Source: Fen-999 sp035505955 | Lineage (GTDB): Bacteria; Pseudomonadota; Gammaproteobacteria; Burkholderiales; Rhodocyclaceae | Assembly: GCA_035505955.1 (NCBI GenBank) | Contig: DATJQH010000106.1 | Location: 1-7,412, forward strand | Length of the DNA stretch: 7,412 nt | Reading direction: 5' to 3' | Shown: piece by piece, positions 1 to 7,058 of the stretch | How positions within the stretch are numbered: position 1 is the first letter of the stretch | Layout: every line of letters starts with the position of its first letter | Notes under the pieces: generated by a model | What the model was told of the DNA's origin: nothing | Database searches by the model: none | The model's input: the letters and a program-made list of their open reading frames with translations, nothing else | Position numbers and translations under genes: made by a program

Positions 1-69
1 ATGATCGAGCACGGCGGCCAGCCTCTGTTGATCTACGCGGATCAACCCAAGGTTTCAGGCTCGAACTAA
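1..69 (+). CDS. clpX: ClpX C-terminus (ATP-dependent Clp protease unfoldase subunit), partial
   Basis: The window opens inside a reading frame that runs 22 codons to a TAA at 67-69. The segment PLLIYADQPKVSGSN matches the C-terminal end of ClpX (E. coli ends with a similar PLLIYGKPE... stretch), and the position directly before lon fits the common clpP-clpX-lon order. ClpX is the AAA+ unfoldase that feeds substrates to the ClpP peptidase in the cytoplasm. Only the extreme tail is visible, with no Walker motif or zinc-binding domain, so the call rests on this short match plus synteny. The ATG at position 1 is an internal codon, not the start. No clear terminator is visible between this stop and lon, so read-through into lon is possible alongside lon's own promoter. 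Confidence 0.88.
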   Translation: MIEHGGQPLLIYADQPKVSGSN

Positions 70-95
70 CCTCACTCCGCCGGTCGGCCGCGAGG

Positions 96-124
96 CTTGA
101 ATTGGGCCCGGGTTGCCCCCATGT
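96..124 (+). promoter_or_regulatory. Sigma-32 (heat-shock) promoter of lon
   Basis: CTTGAA at 96-101 and CCCCATGT at 117-124 are separated by 15 bases. These match the sigma-32 (RpoH) consensus, a CTTGAAA-type -35 and a CCCCATNT -10. Transcription would start near 131, leaving a leader of about 30 bases before the lon start at 161. E. coli lon is a known heat-shock gene of this regulon, so element and gene agree. The element was read directly from the sequence; activity is inferred. Confidence 0.85.
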
Positions 125-160
125 CCGAACGGCAATCCCAATTTGACAGGACAAAAGCCC

Positions 161-2578
<2,418 letters not shown>

Positions 2579-2588
2579 AATCCTGACA

Positions 2589-2617
2589 TTGACCATGCCC
2601 CGGGGCGCCGGTAGAAT
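2589..2617 (+). promoter_or_regulatory. Sigma-70 promoter of the tRNA cluster
   Basis: TTGACC (2589-2594) and TAGAAT (2612-2617) are spaced exactly 17 bases, each one mismatch from the housekeeping consensus. The GC-rich discriminator after the -10 (CCGCGCC) is typical of stable-RNA promoters under stringent (ppGpp) control. The start would be near 2624, four bases before tRNA-Pro. The promoter begins only 11 bases after the lon stop, leaving no room for a lon terminator before it. Confidence 0.8.
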
Positions 2618-2627
2618 CCGCGCCTCT

Positions 2628-2704
<77 letters not shown>

Positions 2705-2736
2705 GTTGCGCGATACCCCGAAGCTCGCACGGAGAA

Positions 2737-2813
2737 CCGCCCGTAGCTCAACCGGATAGAGCACCGGCCTTCTAAGCCGGGGGTTGTGAGTTCGAGTCTC
2801 GCCGGGCGGGCCA
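2737..2813 (+). tRNA. tRNA-Arg(TCT)
   Basis: Complete 77-base cloverleaf. Acceptor CCGCCCG/CGGGCGG, D-arm GCTC...GAGC, anticodon stem CCGGC/GCCGG with loop CTTCTAA (anticodon TCT at 2771-2773), T-arm GTGAG-TTCGAGT-CTCGC with one G-T pair, discriminator G and encoded CCA. It reads the AGA (and AGG by wobble) arginine codons, which are rare in this GC-rich genome. It lies 32 bases after tRNA-Pro with no separate promoter seen, so it is probably cut from a shared transcript. Confidence 0.97.
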
Positions 2814-2829
2814 GGATTTGTTTTTCGGT

Positions 2830-2906
2830 GGTGGCTGTAGCTCAGTTGGTAGAGTCCCGGATTGTGATTCCGGTCGTCGTGGGTTCGAGTCCCATCAGCC
2901 ACCCCA
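2830..2906 (+). tRNA. tRNA-His(GTG)
   Basis: Complete cloverleaf including the extra G(-1) at 2830 that is the histidine identity element, paired with C73 at 2903. Acceptor GTGGCTG/CAGCCAC, anticodon stem CCGGA/TCCGG with loop TTGTGAT (anticodon GTG at 2864-2866), T-arm GTGGG-TTCGAGT-CCCAT (last pair G-T) and encoded CCA at 2904-2906. Sixteen bases separate it from tRNA-Arg. No hairpin terminator with a T-run was seen within the next 40 bases. Confidence 0.97.
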
Positions 2907-2944
2907 CTCCCCCTCAGTAAGCCGTCGAGTCCGCTTGAATTTGG

Positions 2945-3183
2945 TTACCGCGTCGCCTTGGCCGATGGCGCAGCCGTGGCCTGGTTGATCAATGGCAGTG
3001 TCGACCCGGCACTGTCTTCGGTTTTGCTCTTCTTGGCACGTATCAGCACGTCGATGTGCCCAAGGTAGTTGGCCGCACCCGGCTTGATGTCCAGGGCCAG
3101 GTTCATCGGAATGCTGGCGCGTGCGCCGTCTGGTGCCCGCACGCGCCGGGCAAGAACGCCAAAATGACCAGTCCGCACCGGCT
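2945..3183 (-). pseudogene. Frame-broken remnant of a small lipoprotein gene
   Basis: Two minus-strand pieces in different frames look like parts of one gene. The upstream piece reads GLVILAFLPGACGHQ, a hydrophobic stretch ending in a lipobox (LPGAC, Cys codon at 3141-3139), and hits TGA at 3105-3103. The downstream piece, in another frame, reads IPMNLALDIKPG then YLGHIDVLIRAKK and ends at TAA 2947-2945. The second piece has a balanced composition (Lys, Asp, Ile, Asn) unlike the Arg/Pro/Ala-rich text of antisense shadows here, and the KPG...YLG pattern recalls small bacterial lipoproteins. A single frame change between about 3108 and 3138 would join them. No good start codon or ribosome site is seen. 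The alternative is a 53-residue ORF from ATG 3106, but that lacks an export signal. Family assignment is tentative. Confidence 0.42.
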
Positions 3184-3259
3184 GCCAGGGCTTCGATTGG
3201 CGGTTCGCCGTGCTTTGCCGTAACCTTGCCGCTCGTGCCGTGATCGGGGAAACATGGAC

Positions 3260-4399
3260 ATGAAACGCAAAGCGGGAGTCGGGATACTGGTGCTGCTCGC
3301 TGGATGGGTGGCTTCGTGCGGCGGTGGTGGTGGCAGCGACGCCGCGCCGCCGTCGGTCACGGTAGCCGAGATCTCGGTGGCCGGCACGCCGGGCAGCAAC
3401 GGCATTTTCGATCCCGCGCCGATGGCGGATGCTGTCGGCAATTTGTGGATGAGCCATTCGAGCGTGCAGCCGTCGTCCAACGTGCCGGCGATGAACCGGG
3501 TACGTACGCGCATCGCCTCGTCGCCGGACCACGGCAACACGTGGACCGACATCGGTGTGGATCCGAACGGCATCGCGACGGCCGACTTCCAGGTGCCGGA
3601 CGGTTCCGGCGGCACGCTGTGGGCGACCTGGCGCTTCGAGGTGTCGCGCCTGCTCTACGATCCGGACGACATTCCGGCGCGGCGCTGGAAGATGCTGTGG
3701 CACCGCGTGCTGGCCATTCCTGCCGGCTCGCTGTTCCAGAACGGCTGGGTGGGGCTGGCCACCGCGCCGGCACCGGGCGGGCCGTGGAGCGCCGAGCGCA
3801 AGCTGTTCACCGGCACGCTCTACAACGCGACCGACATGGATGCCTTCATCGGCGCGCCGGAATTTCCGCTGGCCGCGCAGTACAACGCGCAACTGGGCGG
3901 CTGCATCGCTTTCACCGAGCCGGGGATGCTGGCGCGCAGCGACGGCATCTACGTCAGCCTGCAATGCGCGACGCTGGGCAAGATCATCCTGCTGCGCTGC
4001 GACCGCGCGTTTTCCGCGTGCGATTACCGGGGCGACCTGCTGGCCGCCGGCGAGGCGGCGCAGTTCTCGCAATCGGGTCAATCGCTGAACGGATTCGCGG
4101 CCTCGGAACTGGTGGATGTCGGCGGCACGCCGTACCTGATCGTCACCGGCTACGAGCCACCGCCCGACACCTACCGCGGCTGCATGGTGTTCCGCATCGC
4201 CGACCTCGCCGCGGCTTCGGTCGAGCGCAGCGGCGGTAATCCGGTGCTGGTGAAACGCGTGTCGGGCACGGCCGGCAGTTTCAACGGCGCCTGCGGCTAC
4301 CACGCGGAGGCCAGCGGCAGCGGCATCATCTACAGCGAGTATTCGCCGACCACGACGCCGCAGTTCCACCTGTTCGCCAGCCGGATCAACCTGCCCTGA
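3260..4399 (+). CDS. Putative secreted lipoprotein with one Asp-box (beta-propeller-like), function unknown
   Basis: A 379-residue protein I do not recognise. The N-terminus is a lipoprotein signal: MKRK, a hydrophobic core, then VASC with Cys20 followed by a Gly5 linker, so it should be lipid-anchored and exposed in the periplasm or on the surface. SPDHGNTW (88-95) matches the Asp-box pattern SxDxGxTW of sialidase-type propellers, and several W-rich segments and a GGPWS motif further on resemble glycoside-hydrolase propeller blades. The mature part holds six cysteines in its second half (GGC, LQC, LRC, SAC, RGC, GAC), suggesting disulfides outside the cytoplasm. No catalytic set can be assigned. 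ATG 3260 is preferred because GGGGA (3246-3250) is 9 bases upstream; an in-frame ATG at 3254 is only 3 bases from it. The gene stands alone between a pseudogene on the opposite strand and a terminator hairpin. Confidence 0.85.
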   Translation: MKRKAGVGILVLLAGWVASCGGGGGSDAAPPSVTVAEISVAGTPGSNGIFDPAPMADAVGNLWMSHSSVQPSSNVPAMNRVRTRIASSPDHGNTWTDIGVDPNGIATADFQVPDGSGGTLWATWRFEVSRLLYDPDDIPARRWKMLWHRVLAIPAGSLFQNGWVGLATAPAPGGPWSAERKLFTGTLYNATDMDAFIGAPEFPLAAQYNAQLGGCIAFTEPGMLARSDGIYVSLQCATLGKIILLRCDRAFSACDYRGDLLAAGEAAQFSQSGQSLNGFAASELVDVGGTPYLIVTGYEPPPDTYRGCMVFRIADLAAASVERSGGNPVLVKRVSGTAGSFNGACGYHAEASGSGIIYSEYSPTTTPQFHLFASRINLP

Positions 4400-4453
4400 C
4401 GGCGCTGCGGCAATCGTGTCGGTGGCGCCGTGCGAACCAGGACGGCGTACCAC

Positions 4454-4487
4454 GGCGGCTGACTCTTCGGTGTCAGCCGCCCATTTG
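4454..4487 (+). terminator. Intrinsic-type terminator hairpin
   Basis: A perfect 10-bp stem, GGCGGCTGAC (4454-4463) with GTCAGCCGCC (4472-4481), closes an 8-base loop TCTTCGGT. It is followed by CCATTTGT, a weak T-tract. It lies 55 bases after the lipoprotein stop and upstream of the binding-protein gene, so it probably separates the two transcripts. There is no A-run on its left side, so it is not an obvious terminator for the minus strand. Confidence 0.65.
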
Positions 4488-4530
4488 TCACGTTACGTTC
4501 GACCAAGGGTTTGATCCAAGGTAATGGGCA

Positions 4531-4558
4531 TGGACTGTCTTGGGTGTAGCCTTGTATT
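4531..4558 (+). promoter_or_regulatory. Possible weak sigma-70 promoter for the binding-protein/cyclase operon
   Basis: TGGACT (4531-4536) and TGTATT (4553-4558) are spaced 16 bases, each 4 of 6 to consensus. This is the best pair I see between the hairpin at 4454-4487 and the GTG start at 4609. The match is weak and another promoter type could be used. Confidence 0.25.
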
Positions 4559-4608
4559 TGCTCGCATGCAATCGACGCATTTCGCGTTCCGACTCGTGAG
4601 GTGATGAC

Positions 4609-5502
4609 GTGGCATTCCCCACATCGCATGGCAGGCGCCCGTGCCGCCGATCCGGATTTCATTCGCGCCTTGTTCTCATCCTGATAGCGCTCCTCGCCTG
4701 TCTGTCGGTACCCTCCGCGCTGGCCGGCGAGAGCTTCAGCTTCGGCGTGCTATCGCAGCGCAGCCCGGTCCTGACAGCCCAGTACTGGAACCCCATCCTC
4801 GATTACGTCCATCGGCGCGCCGGCGTCACGCTGGTCCTGAAGATTGCCCGCACCGGACAGGAATCCAGTGAGGCAACAGAACACGGCACCTACGACTTCG
4901 TCTATTCGAACCACATATTCCAGCCCCGGATGGCTGCGGCCAACTACCGGGTGATCCTGCGGCCGCGCGACGAGGCGATTACCGGACAAATCGTCACCCT
5001 GGCCGGATCGCCGATCAGGAGCCTGAAAGATCTCGAAGGCAAGGAAGTCGGGTTCCCGTCGCCGGCGGCCTTCGTGGGCTATGCGGTGCCAATGGACCAC
5101 TTGCTGCGCCAGAAGGTCACCGTGTCGCCGGTTTTCGGTGGAAATCAGGAAGGCATCATGGCGCAACTCAAAGCCGGGCGGGTGTTGGCTGCCGGGGTGA
5201 ACGGGCAAATGATGAAGGACTTCGCGCAACGCGAGAATGTGCGCTACCGCGTGCTGTGGGAGTCCGATCCTTTCCTCAACGTGCCGATTGCCGTTCACCC
5301 TCGTGTCCCGAAGGCCGTGGCTGACACCGTGGAGCAGGCCATCGATGGCATGGATGTGGATACCGAGGGGCAGGCGATTCTCCAGCAATCGGCGAACCTG
5401 GTCGGCCAAAGTCCTCCCTTTGGGTTCCGCAGTTCGGATCCGGAAGACTATCGAAACTACACGGATTTCTACAGGCATACCTTGCTCAAGGACCTCCAGT
5501 AG
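4609..5502 (+). CDS. PhnD-like periplasmic phosphate/phosphonate-type substrate-binding protein
   Basis: A 297-residue exported binding protein of the PhnD/phosphonate-binding family. Residues 1-39 form a Sec signal: a basic n-region, the core LVLILIALLACLSV, and a cleavage site SALA|GES after A39. Mature landmarks are the opening FSFGVLSQRSP, the segment YDFVYSNHIFQP, and DLEGKEVGFPSPAAFVGY (141-158), the usual ligand-loop region of PhnD-type proteins. The start is GTG 4609: GAGGTGA (4598-4604) lies just upstream, and no in-frame ATG precedes the signal core. The n-region (about 20 residues) is long, but I see no better start. No ABC permease or ATPase gene is adjacent. Instead a diguanylate cyclase follows after 3 bases, so the protein may act as a periplasmic sensor partner rather than in uptake. 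The ligand is unknown; the family name does not prove phosphonate binding. Confidence 0.88.
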   Translation: MAFPTSHGRRPCRRSGFHSRLVLILIALLACLSVPSALAGESFSFGVLSQRSPVLTAQYWNPILDYVHRRAGVTLVLKIARTGQESSEATEHGTYDFVYSNHIFQPRMAAANYRVILRPRDEAITGQIVTLAGSPIRSLKDLEGKEVGFPSPAAFVGYAVPMDHLLRQKVTVSPVFGGNQEGIMAQLKAGRVLAAGVNGQMMKDFAQRENVRYRVLWESDPFLNVPIAVHPRVPKAVADTVEQAIDGMDVDTEGQAILQQSANLVGQSPPFGFRSSDPEDYRNYTDFYRHTLLKDLQ

Positions 5503-5505
5503 CCC

Positions 5506-6759
5506 ATGACACCCGTCCGCACCTTTTGGAGCCGCATCCCGCTGATCGGTCGTCTGCTGACGACCGCCACAGTGGCGCTTGTCGCCGCAGGCGCGGTCAT
5601 GCTGCTCGTATCCGCGCGCCAGGAGGTCATTGAATTCCGGAACGACCTGGCAGCCGAAGTGGCCAGGGACCTCGACACACTGTCCGGTGTGCTCGCCGGT
5701 GTCGTCGTGATCGGCGATTACGCGACCCTGCAGCAGACCCTGGAGCAGAGCGTGTCGCGGCTTCCCGTCGTGAAGGCGGAGTTTCGCGCTGTCGAGGGTG
5801 CCGCCCTCCACGCCGAAGCCAAACTGCCGGCATCCGGTGTGCCCGGCTGGTTCAACGCGCTGTTCGATATTTCCGACATGTCCGGCAGCGTCCAGGTGAA
5901 TGTCGGCGGTCGTTCCTACGGCGACTTGCGTCTGACGCTGACTGCACAGGTCCAGGCCGAGCGGTCCTGGGCGCATCTGAAGGGCCACCTCGCCATCCTG
6001 CTGCTGGCGATCGTCCTGGACTTCCTTGGCATCTGGCTGGTCTTGCGTTCCGGCCTTGCGCCGCTGAAGCAGCTTGAATCAGGCACCAATGCGATTGCAG
6101 CGGGTCAGTTCGACGTCCATCTCGCACCGGGCGGCAGTCCGGAGCTGCGGCACGTCATGGAGTCTTTCGACCACATGGCCAGAAGCGTGCTGGCGGCGCA
6201 GGAGAAGGTACGCCACATGGCCTTCTACGACCAGCTGACGAACCTTCCCAACCGGCGGCTGCTGGAAGACCGACTCGGCCAGCTGATCGTCCAGGCGCAA
6301 CGGGATCACCTGCAAATGTCCGTGCTTTTCATAGACCTGGACCGGTTCAAGCCCATCAACGACGCGTTTGGGCACGACGTCGGCGATTGGTTGCTGCGGG
6401 CCGTTGCACAACGCATACAGACATGCCTGCGGAAGTCCGACACGGTTGCCCGCATCGGCGGCGACGAGTTCGTGGTGCTGCTACCCGAGGCCGGCAATTC
6501 CAGCGACGCAATCAGGATCGCCGACAACATCCGTGCAGCCCTGAGCGCATCTTTTGTTGCGCCCGGCGGGCAAAGCCTGGAAATCACCGCCAGCATCGGC
6601 GTTGCGCTCTATCCGGAACATGCCGACAAGCTGCACGAGTTGTTGCGATTGAGCGACAAGGCAATGTACCGGGCGAAGAACGCGGGACGCAACACCGTTA
6701 CGGTCTACAGGCCCGACTCTGACCCGGTTACGGAGCCGGCAGCGAGCTGCGACAGCTGA
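5506..6759 (+). CDS. Membrane-bound diguanylate cyclase (periplasmic domain-HAMP-GGDEF)
   Basis: A 417-residue inner-membrane enzyme predicted to make c-di-GMP from two GTP. TM1 is about 12-35 and TM2 about 161-180. Between them lies a periplasmic domain of about 125 residues (including VVIGDYATLQQTLE) that I cannot name, though its layout resembles the sensor domains of YfiN-type cyclases. A HAMP linker follows (about 181-235, starting RSGLAPLKQLE). The GGDEF domain begins near HMAFYDQLTNLPN (237-249) with metal-binding D277 and N285/D286 in DLDRFKPIND. The active loop GGDEF is at 318-322, and the inhibitory I-site RKSD (309-312) is five residues before it, so activity and product inhibition are both expected. 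No EAL or HD-GYP domain is present. The gene starts 3 bases after the binding-protein stop; AAGGA (5488-5492) is 13 bases from the ATG, so translational coupling is likely. Confidence 0.94.
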   Translation: MTPVRTFWSRIPLIGRLLTTATVALVAAGAVMLLVSARQEVIEFRNDLAAEVARDLDTLSGVLAGVVVIGDYATLQQTLEQSVSRLPVVKAEFRAVEGAALHAEAKLPASGVPGWFNALFDISDMSGSVQVNVGGRSYGDLRLTLTAQVQAERSWAHLKGHLAILLLAIVLDFLGIWLVLRSGLAPLKQLESGTNAIAAGQFDVHLAPGGSPELRHVMESFDHMARSVLAAQEKVRHMAFYDQLTNLPNRRLLEDRLGQLIVQAQRDHLQMSVLFIDLDRFKPINDAFGHDVGDWLLRAVAQRIQTCLRKSDTVARIGGDEFVVLLPEAGNSSDAIRIADNIRAALSASFVAPGGQSLEITASIGVALYPEHADKLHELLRLSDKAMYRAKNAGRNTVTVYRPDSDPVTEPAASCDS

Positions 6760-6781
6760 GTTTCCGTTGATTCCTTCGCCA

Positions 6782-6796
6782 GGCCCTCGAAGGGCC
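6782..6796 (+). terminator. Small GC hairpin after the cyclase gene, possible terminator
   Basis: GGCCCT (6782-6787) pairs with AGGGCC (6791-6796) around a 3-base loop CGA, 22 bases after the cyclase stop. There is no T-run behind it, so it may only be a transcript-end structure or chance in GC-rich DNA. Confidence 0.28.
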
Positions 6797-6840
6797 GGGT
6801 GGCGTTCCAGCCCGGGCGGGGTTCGGATCGAATGTTCCAG

Positions 6841-6887
6841 ATGCATCCCGTTGGCCGCGGTGTCCCCGCGTAGCGGGCGGCCTGCAT
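6841..6887. repeat. Nested inverted repeat upstream of the nosZ control region
   Basis: Three nested arms: ATGCA (6841-6845)/TGCAT (6883-6887), GGCCGC (6853-6858)/GCGGCC (6877-6882), and CCGC (6866-6869)/GCGG (6873-6876) around a GTA loop. Seven-base stretches on the left side are unpaired. It could be a transcript-end structure for the cyclase operon, but no T-run follows. Confidence 0.35.
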
Positions 6888-6901
6888 GGCGGCGTCGCCG
6901 T

Positions 6902-6915
6902 TTGATCGACGTCAA
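6902..6915 (+). promoter_or_regulatory. FNR/Dnr-type box 1 (upstream)
   Basis: TTGATCGACGTCAA matches the FNR/Anr/Dnr consensus TTGAT-N4-ATCAA in 9 of 10 fixed positions. Its centre is 31 bp (about three helical turns) before box 2, and near -72.5 from the proposed nosZ start of transcription, within the usual range of class I upstream sites. FNR-family regulators activate denitrification genes when oxygen is low or NO is present. Confidence 0.78.
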
Positions 6916-6932
6916 ACAGGGCGTTTGCGCTC

Positions 6933-6946
6933 TTGACCCGAATCAA
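6933..6946 (+). promoter_or_regulatory. FNR/Dnr-type box 2 (promoter-proximal)
   Basis: TTGACCCGAATCAA matches TTGAT-N4-ATCAA in 9 of 10 fixed positions. With the -10-like GATAGT at 6969-6974, its centre falls at about -41.5, the standard position for class II activation in which the regulator overlaps the -35 region. No good -35 hexamer is seen, as expected for such a promoter. Confidence 0.82.
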
Positions 6947-6968
6947 GGAGTTCGGCACTGCACTTGCC

Positions 6969-6974
6969 GATAGT
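6969..6974 (+). promoter_or_regulatory. Proposed -10 element of the nosZ promoter
   Basis: GATAGT agrees with TATAAT at 4 of 6 positions and gives a transcription start near 6981, exactly 41.5 bases from the centre of FNR-type box 2. This spacing is the main support, as the hexamer alone would be unremarkable. The resulting leader is about 78 bases. Confidence 0.5.
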
Positions 6975-6984
6975 GTGCTGCGAC

Positions 6985-7032
6985 CAATTGCCGCAGGCGA
7001 TTTGGCGATTGCAAAGCGGGGCTGCCGCCCCG
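6985..7032 (+). promoter_or_regulatory. Structured 5' leader of nosZ with tandem 8-base repeat
   Basis: GGCGATTT (6996-7003) and GGCGATTG (7004-7011) are direct tandem near-copies. CAATTGCC (6985-6992) can pair with either: 7 bp with the first copy (loop GCA) or 8 bp including one U-G pair with the second (11-base loop). A separate 6-bp hairpin, CGGGGC/GCCCCG (7017-7022/7027-7032), follows, 15 bases before the ribosome site. The pairing was read by eye. Whether it affects mRNA stability or translation is unknown. Confidence 0.35.
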
Positions 7033-7058
7033 GACCGATGACCCATCAGGAGAGAAGA

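Noticed and set aside
113..160. TTG at 113 as the start of lon, adding 16 residues.
   Set aside because: It overlaps the sigma-32 -10 element, and the added residues are not Lon-like. ATG 161 has a well-placed AGGA.
2907..2944. A terminator after tRNA-His.
   Set aside because: I found no stem followed by a T-run. The tRNA transcript may end by another route.
3197..3226. TTGGCG-N18-TAACCT as a promoter for the lipoprotein at 3260.
   Set aside because: The -10 matches only 3 of 6 positions and the spacing is long; chance level in this sequence.
3110..4453. The N-terminal part of a 502-codon minus-strand open frame ending at 2945.
   Set aside because: Its text opposite the 3260-4399 lipoprotein gene is Arg/Ala/His-rich shadow. 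Only the tail below about 3115 looks like real protein, and it is listed as a pseudogene remnant.
4485..4505. A possible Pho box (TTTGTCACGTTACG...) ahead of the PhnD-like gene.
   Set aside because: Only one half loosely resembles CTGTCAT and the second half does not match, so PhoB control is not supported.
4750..5988. A 412-codon minus-strand open frame across the binding-protein and cyclase genes.
   Set aside because: It is antisense to two genes with clear domains, crosses their junction, and has no ribosome site or known motif.
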